Shown: positions 25,244 to 34,209, counted from the first letter of the stretch. The stretch is DNA of 64,000 bases from Nocardia flavorosea (GCF_015477805.1 NZ_JADLQL010000007.1:186001-250000), one strand, 5' to 3'. Notes: generated from the sequence alone by a model not told the origin. Translations and numbers: made by a program.

Positions 25244-26269
25244 TCAGTGGTTGCGGCGCCGGGTGACTGCCGCGGCGACGGCGCCGCCGGCCGCGCCCAG
25301 GGCCAGGGCGGTGGGGACGCCGATTTTCGCGGCTTTGCGTCCGGTGCGGAAATCGCGGATTTCCCAGCCGCGGGCCTTGGCGACCTCGCGCAGGTCGGAA
25401 TCGGGGTTGATCGCCACTGCCGTGCCGGTGAGCGAGAGCATCGGCACATCGTTGTGGCTGTCGGAGTAGGCCGTGCACCGTTTGAGGTTCAGTCCCTCAC
25501 GGATGGCGAGTGCGCGTACGGCGTGGGCCTTGCCGAGGCCGTGCAGAATATCGCCGACCAGGCGGCCGGTGAATTTGCCGTCCACACTTTCGGCGACGGT
25601 GCCGAGGGCGCCGGTCAGGCCGAGTCGTTTGGCGATCACCTGGGCGAGTTCCACCGGGGTCGCGGTGACCAGCCACACCTGCTGGCCGGCGTCCAGATGC
25701 ATCTGTGCCAGGGCGCGGGTGCCGGGCCAGATCTTGTCGGCGATGATCTCGTCGTAGATTTCCTCGCCCAGCGCCGCGAGTTCGGCGGTGGAGCGACCGG
25801 CGATGAATTCCAGTGCTTTCTCTTTACCGGTGGCCATATCGGTGCTGTTCTCTTTGCCGGTGATCCGGAACTTCACCTGCTTCCACGCGATATCCACGAG
25901 ATCGGCGCTGCGAAAATATTTGCGCGCCGCCAGGCCGCGAGCGAAATGCACGATCGAGGCGCCCTGCACCATCGTGTTGTCGACGTCGAAGAATGCGGCG
26001 GCGGTGAGGTCGCGCGGGACCTCGGGGATACCGGTAGCGCCGGTCCCGGCCCGTTCGGCGTCCTGGAGTGCCAGGGCGGCGTCGGCGCTGGCCTCACCGG
26101 CGACGTTGGCGCGGACCTCTTCCTCGCTGGGCCCGAACGGGCTACGCGAGATACGTGCGAGTTGCTCGGTGAGACCCTGCCCCAGCGGCCCCAGATTCCA
26201 GCGCACCGGAAGTTCTCCGAACCGGCCCGCGATGAACCCGGTTTTCCCCACCTTCGATCGTTCCGGCAC
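25244..26269 (-). CDS. serB1: HAD-IB family phosphatase (SerB1-like)
   Basis: A 341-residue HAD hydrolase annotated in mycobacteria as phosphoserine phosphatase SerB1 (Rv0505c). After about 85 leading residues, FFDVDNTMVQGAS is HAD motif I. LVTATPVELAQVIAKRLG is motif II, and CTAYSDSHNDVPML with the following Ser/Thr is motif IV. The C-terminus is basic and hydrophobic (ALALGAAGGAVAAAVTRRR), suggesting membrane contact. GTG at 26269 has GGAGG (26275-26279) five bases upstream. True substrate is uncertain. Confidence 0.85.
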   Translation of the reverse strand: MPERSKVGKTGFIAGRFGELPVRWNLGPLGQGLTEQLARISRSPFGPSEEEVRANVAGEASADAALALQDAERAGTGATGIPEVPRDLTAAAFFDVDNTMVQGASIVHFARGLAARKYFRSADLVDIAWKQVKFRITGKENSTDMATGKEKALEFIAGRSTAELAALGEEIYDEIIADKIWPGTRALAQMHLDAGQQVWLVTATPVELAQVIAKRLGLTGALGTVAESVDGKFTGRLVGDILHGLGKAHAVRALAIREGLNLKRCTAYSDSHNDVPMLSLTGTAVAINPDSDLREVAKARGWEIRDFRTGRKAAKIGVPTALALGAAGGAVAAAVTRRRNH

Positions 26270-26377
26270 CAGTACCTCCGCCTGTTCGCGCGAATCACGT
26301 CCACACTAACCGCAGGTGCGTCCCGGGACGCACCGCAGTGGCGCGAACGGTGCCGCCGGGCGGGTTGAATAGCGGTT

Positions 26378-26641
26378 ATGACCAACCCGAGGACTCATGA
26401 GGTGACACTGCTGACCCGCGCCGGTTGCGTGCTGTGCGACCGGGCACTGGACCAGCTGCGGACGCTGTGCGCGGAATTCGGTCTGACCCCCGGGGTGGTG
26501 GACGTGGATGTCGCCGCCGGCACCGACCCGGCACTGCGTGCGGAATATGGTGACCGGCTCCCGGTTGTGCTGCTCGACGGCCGCGAGCACAGCTATTTCG
26601 ATGTAGACGAGACACGTTTACGGAGCGACCTCGGTCGTTGA
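26378..26641 (+). CDS. Glutaredoxin-like thiol-disulphide protein (Rv0508-like)
   Basis: An 87-residue thioredoxin-fold protein. TLLTRAGCVLCDRALDQL carries a CxxC pair (CVLC) at the N-terminus of the first helix, and GDRLPVVLLDG holds the cis-proline. It belongs to the DUF836/glutaredoxin 2 group. It lies directly upstream of the rex-hem operon, as Rv0508 lies upstream of hemA, but the Rex-controlled promoter begins downstream of it. Confidence 0.85.
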   Translation: MTNPRTHEVTLLTRAGCVLCDRALDQLRTLCAEFGLTPGVVDVDVAAGTDPALRAEYGDRLPVVLLDGREHSYFDVDETRLRSDLGR

Positions 26642-26713
26642 CCCTGTGCGAATTGTGGGCGCAGATCGTACAAGGCTCGGCCGCGACACAAAATGAGGCG
26701 AATTTCACCGACT

Positions 26714-26742
26714 TTGTGCATGGGTTCACAAGCAGTTACGGT
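26714..26742 (+). promoter_or_regulatory. Rex operator on the rex-hem promoter
   Basis: TTGTGCATGGGTTCACAA (26714-26731) matches the Streptomyces Rex operator TTGTGAACGCGTTCACAA at 15 of 18 positions, with both outer half-sites intact. The first six bases, TTGTGC, also serve as a -35 box, and TACGGT lies 17 bases on at 26737-26742 as a -10 box. Bound Rex would therefore cover the promoter, giving autoregulation and NADH-dependent derepression of haem synthesis. Transcription would start near 26749, leaving a leader of about 140 bases. Confidence 0.8.
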
Positions 26743-26888
26743 GGTGGCACGCGAACCGCAGGCCGGGGCGAGTATCCGGCCGCCGGTAGCAGGTGAATCA
26801 ACCCGATATCCGACCCCAGGCGCATCTTCATGGCCGAGGTCGCCGAGCATCCCGGGCCGTCTGGCGGTCCGGACGAGGAGCCGAGGAC

Positions 26889-27848
26889 GTGAGTGAGCAC
26901 CATGAGACGCGCGGCGTCTCCAGCGATGCTCCCAACGTCACCTCTCGACCACCGCAGAAGGACATCCCCCAGGCTACGGTGGCCCGGCTCGCCACCTATC
27001 TCCGGGTGCTCGCCCTGTTGACCGATGACGGTGTCGCCATCGTATCCAGTGAGGAGCTGGCTGTCGCGGCGGGTGTCAATTCGGCCAAACTCCGCAAGGA
27101 TCTGTCGTTCCTGGGTCCCAACGGAGTACGCGGTGTCGGCTACGACGTGGCCCGGCTGCGGGCCCGGATCGAAGATGTTCTGGGCCTGTCCGGTGGTCAT
27201 CGGGTGGTGCTGGTCGGCGCCGGCAATCTGGGCCGTGCGCTGGTCGGTTATCGCGGTTTCCGGCGGCGGGGGTTCGCCGTGGTGGGGATCTTCGACAACG
27301 ATCCCGAGGTGATCGGCCTGGAGGTCGAGGGCCTGCGGGTGCGCGATGCCGCCGACCTGGCCGGCGAGATCGCGTTGCTTCGCCCCACCATCGCGGTGAT
27401 CGCGGTGCCCGACGACAGTGCCCAGCAGGTGTGTGACGAACTGGTGGCGGCCGGGATGCAGTCCATCCTGAGCTTCGCGCTGTGCCAGCTGACCGCACCG
27501 CCGGGGGTCGAGTTGCGGCGGGTCGATCTCGCCGTGGAAATGCAGATGCTGTCCTTCGAACGGGTCCGCAATGCCGACCCCGAGGAATCCGGCGAGGGCT
27601 CGACCACCGCGGATGTGGCGGAGACCGCCACCGATCCGGCGAATGATCCCGGTGCCGCCGGCGTTGTACCGAACAGTGCCGTACCGGCCGCCCATCCACT
27701 GACCGGTTCCGGCCGGATCGCCCGCCGGGTGCCCGCGCACCCGACGCCGGGCCCGGCCGGGCTGTCGCATTGCGCGGCGCAGGCCGCCCAGACGACCTCG
27801 CATACGGCAACGGAGCCAACCAGCAAGGGATCGGTGGTCACACCATGA
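26889..27848 (+). CDS. rex: Redox-sensing transcriptional repressor Rex
   Basis: Rex binds operators when NAD+ is high and lets go when NADH rises. The 319-residue protein has an N-terminal winged helix (IPQATVARLATYLRVL to LRKDLSFLGPNGVRGVGYD), then the Rossmann fold RVVLVGAGNLGRALVGY with FAVVGIFDNDPEVIG. The Rex homology ends near SFERVRNAD; about 100 further Ala/Pro/Thr-rich residues form an unusual tail. GTG at 26889 has GAGGA just upstream. The stop overlaps hemA (ATGA), so Rex is made together with the haem enzymes. Confidence 0.93.
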   Translation: MSEHHETRGVSSDAPNVTSRPPQKDIPQATVARLATYLRVLALLTDDGVAIVSSEELAVAAGVNSAKLRKDLSFLGPNGVRGVGYDVARLRARIEDVLGLSGGHRVVLVGAGNLGRALVGYRGFRRRGFAVVGIFDNDPEVIGLEVEGLRVRDAADLAGEIALLRPTIAVIAVPDDSAQQVCDELVAAGMQSILSFALCQLTAPPGVELRRVDLAVEMQMLSFERVRNADPEESGEGSTTADVAETATDPANDPGAAGVVPNSAVPAAHPLTGSGRIARRVPAHPTPGPAGLSHCAAQAAQTTSHTATEPTSKGSVVTP

Positions 27849-29272
27849 GCGTTCTTCTCGTCGGGATCTCCCATCGCAGCGCCCCGGTTGCGATGCTGGA
27901 GAAGGTGGCGATCACCGATGCCGATCGGCCCAAACTGATCGACCGCATGCTGGCTTCGAGCCATATCTCCGAAGCGATGATCGTTTCGACCTGCAACCGG
28001 GTGGAGATCTACGCGGTGGTCGACGCGTTCCACGGTGGTCTCGCCGATGTGGGCGAATTGCTCACGGCGCATTCCGGCCTGCCGATGCCCGAACTCACCC
28101 GGCACGCCTATGTCCGCTACAGCGAGGCCGCCGCCGAACATCTGTTCGCGGTGGCCAGCGGGCTGGACTCGATGGTCGTCGGCGAGCAGCAGGTGCTCAG
28201 CCAGATCCGCAGTGCCTACACCTCCGCCGATGCCCAGCAGGCCGTCGGCCGCACCCTGCACGAGCTGTCGCAGCAGGCGTTGCGGGTCGGTAAACGGGTG
28301 CATTCGGAAACCGGGATCGACCGGGCCGGCGCCTCGGTGGTGTCGGTGGCACTGGACCGTGCGGCCACCGTTCTCGGGCCGCTGGCCGGCCGGACGGCTG
28401 CGGTGGTCGGCGCCGGCGCGATGGGTGGATTGTCGGTGGCGCATCTTTCCCGCGCCGGGGTCGACGAGATCCTGGTGGTCAACCGCACCATCGAACGGGC
28501 CGAACGCCTGGCCGCGACCGCCGAATCGCACGGTGTGAGGGCCGGTGCCTACGAACTGTCCCGGCTCGCCGAGGCACTGGTGGCCGCCGATGTGGTGATC
28601 ACCTGCACAGGAGCGGTGGGCTCGGTGGTGACCCTCGCCGACGCGCACAACGCGCTTTCGCATCGCGAACGCCGTACCGGCCGGCCGCTGGTGTTCTGCG
28701 ACCTCGGGCTACCTCGCGACGTCGACCATGCCGTGGCCGGGCTGCCCGGTGTCACCGTGATCGATATCGAGACCCTCCAGCGCGACCCGGCGGCGGGGGC
28801 GGCGGCCGACGATACCGCCGCGGCCCGGGCCATCGTCGCCGACGAACTCGCCAAATACCTGGCGGGGCAGCGGATGGCCGAGGTCACCCCGACCGTGGCC
28901 GCACTGCGGCAGCGGGCCGCCGAAGTGGTCGAGGCCGAATTGCTCCGGCTGGATTCCCGGCTGCCCGGACTCGCCGATCCGACCCGCGACGAAGTGGCCC
29001 GGACCGTGCGCCGGGTGGTGGACAAATTGCTGCACGCGCCGACCGTTCGGGTCAAGCAGCTGGCCACCACACCGGGCGGTGACAGCTACGCCGAGGCGCT
29101 GCGCGAGCTGTTCGAACTGAAACCGGGAGCGGCCCAGGCCGTCGCGGCGCCCATGGAGATCAGCCGCGCCGAACACAACGGCGCCGGCTGGATGGGCCTG
29201 GACGGAGATGTGGCCCTGGCCGACGATTTCACCCCCGGCAGCCACGACGACGAACAGGAGCGGTCGACATGA
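27845..29272 (+). CDS. hemA: Glutamyl-tRNA reductase
   Basis: First committed step of C5 haem synthesis: NADPH-dependent reduction of Glu-tRNA to glutamate-1-semialdehyde. In the 475-residue enzyme, VGISHRSAPVAMLEKV opens the catalytic domain, Cys50 in IVSTCNRVEIY is the nucleophile, SGLDSMVVGEQQVLSQIR is diagnostic, and VVGAGAMGGLSVAHL starts the NADPH domain. It is coupled by ATGA overlaps to rex before and hemC after. Confidence 0.97.
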   Translation: MSVLLVGISHRSAPVAMLEKVAITDADRPKLIDRMLASSHISEAMIVSTCNRVEIYAVVDAFHGGLADVGELLTAHSGLPMPELTRHAYVRYSEAAAEHLFAVASGLDSMVVGEQQVLSQIRSAYTSADAQQAVGRTLHELSQQALRVGKRVHSETGIDRAGASVVSVALDRAATVLGPLAGRTAAVVGAGAMGGLSVAHLSRAGVDEILVVNRTIERAERLAATAESHGVRAGAYELSRLAEALVAADVVITCTGAVGSVVTLADAHNALSHRERRTGRPLVFCDLGLPRDVDHAVAGLPGVTVIDIETLQRDPAAGAAADDTAAARAIVADELAKYLAGQRMAEVTPTVAALRQRAAEVVEAELLRLDSRLPGLADPTRDEVARTVRRVVDKLLHAPTVRVKQLATTPGGDSYAEALRELFELKPGAAQAVAAPMEISRAEHNGAGWMGLDGDVALADDFTPGSHDDEQERST

Positions 29273-30450
29273 CAGTCCTGCACGGCGAAGGCGCCCCGGC
29301 CGTGGGACCCGGCGCCGGCGATCGGCCCGTGTGGCGGATCGGTACCCGCGCCAGCCTGCTCGCCCGCACCCAGGCCGGTGATGTGCGCGACGCATTCATC
29401 GCCACCGGGCAGCCGGCGGAACTGGTGCTGATCGAAACACCGGGCGATCTGTCGGCAGAGCCGGTCGAACACATCGGTGTCGGGGTTTTCACCAGCGCGC
29501 TGCGCGCCGAACTGGCCGCCGGGAACATCGATATCGCGGTGCATTCGTACAAGGACCTCCCCACCGCCGTCGACGAGCGTTTCGTACTCGCCGCGGTGCC
29601 GCCCCGCCAGGACCCGCGTGACGCGCTTGTCGCCCGCGACGGCATGGTGCTCGGTGAACTTCCGCCGGGCGCGGTGGTCGGAACCTCCGCGCCCCGCCGG
29701 ATCGCGCAACTGCGCGCGCTGGGCCTGGGCCTGGACATCCGGCCGCTGCGCGGCAATCTGGACACCAGGCTCGGCAAGGTCACCGGCGGCGAACTGGACG
29801 CGGTGGTTGTGGCCCGCGCCGGACTCGCCCGGATCGGCCGGCTGGATGTCGTCACCGAATCCCTGGAACCCGTGCAGGTGCTGCCCGCGCCCGCTCAGGG
29901 CGCGCTGGCCGTCGAATGCCGGGCCGGGGATACCGAACTGATCGAGCTGCTGGCCGCGCTCGACGATCACGGCAGCAGAACCGCCGCGACCGCCGAACGC
30001 GCCCTGCTCGCCGAACTCGAGGCGGGCTGCACTGCGCCCGTCGGAGCGATCGCCGAAATCGTCGAATCGTTGGATGACGACGGACGCATCGTCGAGGAAC
30101 TGTCACTGCGCGGCTGCGCCGCCGCAGTCGACGGTTCCGATGTGATAAGGGCCTCGACGGTGGGAGCACCGGCGCAGGCCGCGGAACTCGGCCGCGCACT
30201 GGCCCGCGAACTGCTGGAGCTGGGTGCACGCGAGCTACTCGCCGCCGAGCTCGGCACCGCGCAGGCCGCCACGCCGGCCGGGAGCAGTACCACCCCGGTG
30301 GGAACGAGCACCGCCGTAGCGGAATCGGGCGGCACCGCCGCAGCGGGAACGAGCGGCACCGCCGCAGCGGGAACGAGCGGCACCGCCGCAGCGGGAACGA
30401 GCACCGCCCCGGACTTCACCGAACCCAGTCCAATGGAGAACAACCGATGA
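29269..30450 (+). CDS. hemC: Porphobilinogen deaminase with repeat-bearing C-terminal tail
   Basis: Assembles four porphobilinogens into hydroxymethylbilane. GTRASLLARTQAG, HSYKDLPT, GTSAPRRIAQL and RGNLDTRLGK are family motifs, and Cys254 in LEAGCTAPVGA carries the dipyrromethane cofactor. At 393 residues it is about 80 longer than usual, because a low-complexity Ala/Gly/Thr/Ser tail follows the domain, including three exact copies of an eight-residue repeat. ATG at 29269 overlaps hemA; the stop overlaps hemD. Confidence 0.96.
   Translation: MTVLHGEGAPAVGPGAGDRPVWRIGTRASLLARTQAGDVRDAFIATGQPAELVLIETPGDLSAEPVEHIGVGVFTSALRAELAAGNIDIAVHSYKDLPTAVDERFVLAAVPPRQDPRDALVARDGMVLGELPPGAVVGTSAPRRIAQLRALGLGLDIRPLRGNLDTRLGKVTGGELDAVVVARAGLARIGRLDVVTESLEPVQVLPAPAQGALAVECRAGDTELIELLAALDDHGSRTAATAERALLAELEAGCTAPVGAIAEIVESLDDDGRIVEELSLRGCAAAVDGSDVIRASTVGAPAQAAELGRALARELLELGARELLAAELGTAQAATPAGSSTTPVGTSTAVAESGGTAAAGTSGTAAAGTSGTAAAGTSTAPDFTEPSPMENNR
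30331..30402 (+). repeat. Three exact 24-bp tandem repeats in hemC
   Basis: The unit GGCACCGCCGCAGCGGGA-ACGAGC (encoding GTAAAGTS) occurs three times without a mismatch at 30331-30354, 30355-30378 and 30379-30402, and a degenerate copy precedes it. The unit length is divisible by three, so copy changes would alter tail length without breaking the frame. Confidence 0.9.
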
Positions 30451-32009
30451 GTCGAGCCAGCAAGAAGCATCCGGGGCGGATCCTGTTCGTAGGGTCGGGC
30501 CCGGGCGACCCGGCATTGCTGACCACCCGATCCCGCGAAGTGCTGTGCCGGGCCACCCTTGCGTTCACCGATCCCGATGTGGACGCCGGAGTACTCGCCC
30601 TGATCGGCACCGAAGTGGAAGCCGACGCCGAGGGGCAGCGTCCCGTGGACGTGCGGCCCGCCCTCGGCGATCCCGCCGAGGTCGCCAAGACCTTGATAGC
30701 CGAGGCGAAGGCCGGCCACGATGTGGTGCGGGTGGTCTCCGGTGATCCGCTCACCACCGACGCGGTGATCGCCGAGGTCACCACGGTCACTCGGTCGCAT
30801 ATCGTTTTCGAGGTGCTACCCGGTCTGCCGTCCGGGTCGGCGGTGCCCAGCTACGCGGGTATCGCGCTCGGTTCCGGGCATACCGAGGCCGATGTGCGCG
30901 GTGAGGTGGACTGGCCGGCGCTGGCCGCCGCCCCCGGTCCGCTCGTGCTGCACGCAACCTCCGGCCATCTGGCCGAGACCGCGAGCGCGCTGGTGGAGCA
31001 CGGTATGGCCCCACAGACGCCGGTCGCGGTGACGGTGCGCGGCACCACCCGCCAGCAGCGCACCATCGAGGCCACCCTGGCCACCCTGAACAGCACTGCT
31101 TCCGAACTGGTCGGTCCGCTGGTCGTCACCATCGGCAAGGCGGTGGCGCAGCGGTCGAAGATGTCGTGGTGGGAATCGCGGGCGCTCTACGGCTGGACCG
31201 TCCTGGTGCCGCGTACCAAGGATCAGGCCGGGGAGATGAGCGAACGGCTGGTCACCCACGGCGCCATCCCGAAGGAAGTCCCCACCATCGCGGTCGAACC
31301 GCCCCGCAGCCCCGCGCAGATGGAGCGTGCGGTCAAGGGGTTGGTGGACGGCCGGTACCAGTGGGTGGTGTTCACCTCCACCAACGCGGTGCGCGCGGTC
31401 TGGGAGAAATTCGCCGAATTCGGGTTGGATGCGCGGGCGTTCTCCGGTGTGAAGATCGCCTGTGTGGGTGAGGCGACCGCCGAGAAGGTGCGTTCCTTCG
31501 GTATCAACCCGGAGATGCTGCCCACCGGGGAGCAGTCCTCACTCGGCCTGCTCGCCGATTTCCCGCCCTACGACGATGTGTTCGATCCGGTGAACCGGGT
31601 GCTGCTGCCGCGCGCCGATATCGCGACCGAAACCCTCGCGGAGGGCCTGCGCGAACGCGGCTGGGAAATCGACGATGTGACGGCTTACCGCACCGTGCGC
31701 GCCTCCCCGCCGCCCGCGGAGACCCGCGAGATGATCAAGACCGGTGGTTTCGACGCGGTCCTGTTCACCTCGAGCTCCACGGTCCGGAACCTGGTGGGTA
31801 TCGCCGGTAAACCGCACGCCCGCACGATCGTGGCCTGCATCGGCCCGAAGACCGCGGAAACCGCGGTGGAATTCGGCCTGCGCGTCGACGTGCAGCCCGA
31901 GGTCGCCCAGGTGGGGCCCCTCGTGGAAGCGCTCGCCGAACACGCCGCCCGCCTCCGTGCGGAGGGCCTGCTGCCTCCGCCCCGGAAGAAGAGCCGCCGC
32001 AGCCGGTGA
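30447..32009 (+). CDS. hemD: SUMT-like/uroporphyrinogen-III synthase fusion
   Basis: A 520-residue two-domain protein as in M. tuberculosis Rv0511. Residues 1 to about 235 resemble uroporphyrinogen-III C-methyltransferase: RILFVGSGPGDPALLTTRS is well kept, but the usual catalytic-site DRLV is replaced by DPDV, so methyltransferase activity is doubtful. From about residue 250, VLVPRTKDQAGEMSERL onward is HemD, which cyclises hydroxymethylbilane, with WVVFTSTNAVRA and ACVGEATAEKV. It is coupled to hemC by ATGA. Confidence 0.93.
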   Translation: MSRASKKHPGRILFVGSGPGDPALLTTRSREVLCRATLAFTDPDVDAGVLALIGTEVEADAEGQRPVDVRPALGDPAEVAKTLIAEAKAGHDVVRVVSGDPLTTDAVIAEVTTVTRSHIVFEVLPGLPSGSAVPSYAGIALGSGHTEADVRGEVDWPALAAAPGPLVLHATSGHLAETASALVEHGMAPQTPVAVTVRGTTRQQRTIEATLATLNSTASELVGPLVVTIGKAVAQRSKMSWWESRALYGWTVLVPRTKDQAGEMSERLVTHGAIPKEVPTIAVEPPRSPAQMERAVKGLVDGRYQWVVFTSTNAVRAVWEKFAEFGLDARAFSGVKIACVGEATAEKVRSFGINPEMLPTGEQSSLGLLADFPPYDDVFDPVNRVLLPRADIATETLAEGLRERGWEIDDVTAYRTVRASPPPAETREMIKTGGFDAVLFTSSSTVRNLVGIAGKPHARTIVACIGPKTAETAVEFGLRVDVQPEVAQVGPLVEALAEHAARLRAEGLLPPPRKKSRRSR

Positions 32010-32373
32010 TGCCCGGGGCGCGGGCGGCCTCCGTATCGGGCAACGGTCCGCGCCACCGCCCGGTCCTGGTGCCTATCGGTGTATCCGGTCACGTCCGTCG
32101 AGTCGCCGCGCAGCCGGGTGATGCGCAGGGCGCGGTTTCCGCTTCGTGCAACGGCTCCGAGGCCGCGGTTCCCAGCCGACCCGGGGGCGTCCGGTGGGCC
32201 TGTCGGCCGAGGCCGAGAGTCAGCTCCCGCCGCGCGCACATGAAGTTCTCCAGCGTGTGAAGGCGCTGCTGTCGCTGGGCCGAACCATCCCGGCACGGCC
32301 GGACCGTCGGCCCGATGGATGGGCCGAGGGGGCCGAGACCCGCGCGCTGAAGGCGCGCCAATAGACTCGGCCC
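32010..32373 (+). promoter_or_regulatory. hemD-hemB intergenic region with hemB -10 box
   Basis: No gene is supported in these 364 bases. TAGACT at 32362-32367 fits the TANNNT consensus and lies six bases before the ATG of hemB, with no Shine-Dalgarno sequence, so hemB probably has its own promoter and a leaderless mRNA. No Rex-like site was seen here, so Rex control may not extend to hemB except by read-through. Confidence 0.5.
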
Positions 32374-33357
32374 ATGAGCGGAATCGAGCGTCCGCGGCGG
32401 TTGCGGCGCACCCCCGCGTTGCGGCGGCTGGTGGCCGAGACGAGCCTCGAGCCGCGGCATCTCGTATTGCCGATGTTCGTCGCGGATGGGTTGTCCGGGC
32501 CGCGGGAGATCGGTTCGATGCCGGGGGTGTTCCAGCATTCACTGGATTCGCTGCGCAAGGCGGCGGTGGAAGCGGTGGAAGCCGGGGTCGGCGGGTTGAT
32601 GTTGTTCGGGGTGCCCGAACCCGAGGACAAGGACCCGGAGGGCAGTCAGGCGGCCGCGCCGGAAGGCATCTTGAACCGGGGGTTGCGGGCGCTGTCCGAC
32701 GAGGTGGGTGATGCCACCGTGGTGATGGCCGATACCTGTCTGGACGAGTTCACCGATCACGGGCATTGCGGTGTGCTCGACGCGGCCGGCGCGGTCGACA
32801 ACGATGCCACCCTGGTGCGCTATGTGGATATGGCGCTGGCACAGGCCGAGGCCGGGGCAGATCTGCTCGGGACGAGCGGGATGATGGACGGGCAGGTCGG
32901 CGCGATCCGGGCGGCATTGGACGCGGCGGGCCGCACCGATACCGCGATTCTGGCGTATGCGGCGAAATACGCTTCGGCGTTCTACGGCCCGTTCCGCGAA
33001 GCGGTGGCGTCCTCGTTGCAGGGCGATCGGCGCACCTACCAGCAGGACGCCGCCAACCGGCGCGAATCCATCCACGAACTGGAGCTGGATCTGGAACAGG
33101 GCGCCGATATCGTCATGGTCAAACCGGCCATGGCCTATCTGGATATCCTGCGGGATGTGGCGGACCGTTCCCCCGTGCCCGTCGCTGCGTACCAGATCTC
33201 CGGAGAGTATTCGATGATCACGGCGGCCGCGGAACGCGGCTGGATCGATCGCCGCGCGGCGGTACTGGAATCGCTGACCGGTATCCGCCGTGCCGGTGCG
33301 GATATCGTGCTCACCTATTGGGCGACCGAGGCGGCGCGCTGGCTGTGTCGGTCGTGA
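32374..33357 (+). CDS. hemB: Delta-aminolevulinic acid dehydratase
   Basis: Condenses two aminolevulinates to porphobilinogen. The 327-residue enzyme has the metal-site segment DTCLDEFTDHGHCGVL, YAAKYASAFYGPFR with Lys198, and DIVMVKPAMAYLD with the Schiff-base Lys250, followed by ISGEYSMI. The frame starts at ATG 32374. The stop overlaps the next gene's GTG, so the membrane protein is co-expressed. Confidence 0.97.
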   Translation: MSGIERPRRLRRTPALRRLVAETSLEPRHLVLPMFVADGLSGPREIGSMPGVFQHSLDSLRKAAVEAVEAGVGGLMLFGVPEPEDKDPEGSQAAAPEGILNRGLRALSDEVGDATVVMADTCLDEFTDHGHCGVLDAAGAVDNDATLVRYVDMALAQAEAGADLLGTSGMMDGQVGAIRAALDAAGRTDTAILAYAAKYASAFYGPFREAVASSLQGDRRTYQQDAANRRESIHELELDLEQGADIVMVKPAMAYLDILRDVADRSPVPVAAYQISGEYSMITAAAERGWIDRRAAVLESLTGIRRAGADIVLTYWATEAARWLCRS

Positions 33358-33854
33358 ACCCGCCCGCGGATGTCGTCACCGCCCGGCAGATATGGTGGGG
33401 CGTAATCGGTTTGGGTCTGGTCCAGCTTTTCGTTTCGCTGGCCGATACATTGCTGAACCGGGAGCGGTTCAGTGCCGAGTTCCGGGAACGGATGCAGGCA
33501 GCCGATCAGCAGTTCGCGCCGGCGACGATCGATCTGCTCGTCACCATCGGAGCCGTACTCGGTGTGGTGTTCGGAGCGCTGATCGCCGCGCTGGGGATCG
33601 CGATCGTCCATCAGCTCGGCAAGGGCAAACTGTGGGCGCGGACGCTGCTGACCTTCGTCGGGATCTGGCTGGTGATCATGGGCGTTGCCGCCCTGTTCTC
33701 GATCGGTGTGGTGGACAGCGCCGGTCAGCTGCTGTCCGGGGCAGTATCGATCCTGCAGGCGGTGCTGGCGGGTGGAGCGATCTATCTGTGCCAGCGACCC
33801 GAGGCGGCGAAGTGGTTCATGCCGCCGGGGCCGGGTGCGTCCGGAAAGTTGTGA
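33354..33854 (+). CDS. Four-helix membrane protein downstream of hemB (Rv0513-like)
   Basis: A 166-residue protein with four hydrophobic helices (IWWGVIGLGLVQLFVSLADT, LVTIGAVLGVVFGALIAALG, LLTFVGIWLVIMGVAALFSI and LLSGAVSILQAVLAGGAIYL). M. tuberculosis Rv0513 has the same place. GTG at 33354 overlaps the hemB stop. Function unknown; the coupling to hemB suggests a link to haem supply but does not show one. Confidence 0.78.
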   Translation: MNPPADVVTARQIWWGVIGLGLVQLFVSLADTLLNRERFSAEFRERMQAADQQFAPATIDLLVTIGAVLGVVFGALIAALGIAIVHQLGKGKLWARTLLTFVGIWLVIMGVAALFSIGVVDSAGQLLSGAVSILQAVLAGGAIYLCQRPEAAKWFMPPGPGASGKL

Positions 33855-33912
33855 AATCTCCCGACCGGCTTCCTGACCAGCGGTTCGATACCGCCTTCGG
33901 GTAGGCGGCGCA

Positions 33913-33961
33913 TTCGTATAACGAACGTCGAGTTTGTTCCCGGTATTCCGGCATGTATGGT
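33913..33961 (+). promoter_or_regulatory. Promoter with upstream palindrome
   Basis: TTGTTC (33934-33939), a 16-base spacer and TATGGT (33956-33961) form a reasonable promoter for the small membrane peptide that starts at 34057. TTCGT-ATA-ACGAA, a short palindrome in an AT-richer patch, lies just upstream at 33913-33925. Confidence 0.4.
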
Positions 33962-34056
33962 GAGGGCTGTCACAGACGACATGCGAACCGGTGGTCATGG
34001 GTACCCCTCCAGTAGGGCGGAATCCCGGGCCGGTTGTCCGGGGATCGGAGGCAACG

Positions 34057-34176
34057 ATGCGAGTGGTGATCCAGCAGCCGCAGAGTATTCGGCGGGATAT
34101 GCTCGTCCTGACTCTTCTGATCCTGTTCGGTGTTCTCACCGTCGCGGTATTGCTGATTCCCAGCATCGTCGGCTGA
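34057..34176 (+). CDS. 39-residue single-helix membrane peptide
   Basis: A soluble N-terminus (MRVVIQQPQSIRRDM) precedes one strong transmembrane segment (LVLTLLILFGVLTVAVLLIP). GGAGG lies five bases before the ATG, which makes this start much better supported than the open frame upstream. A single-helix peptide like this often assists a membrane complex; no partner can be named. Confidence 0.65.
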   Translation: MRVVIQQPQSIRRDMLVLTLLILFGVLTVAVLLIPSIVG

Positions 34177-34209
34177 TTCGAGTGTTCCCGGTTTCCGGTT
34201 CGCTCCGGT

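Noticed and set aside
30447..31150. Active uroporphyrinogen-III methyltransferase for sirohaem or cobalamin
   Set aside because: The N-terminal domain keeps the SAM-binding GPGDP motif but not the DRLV-type active-site segment, so I call only the HemD half functional.
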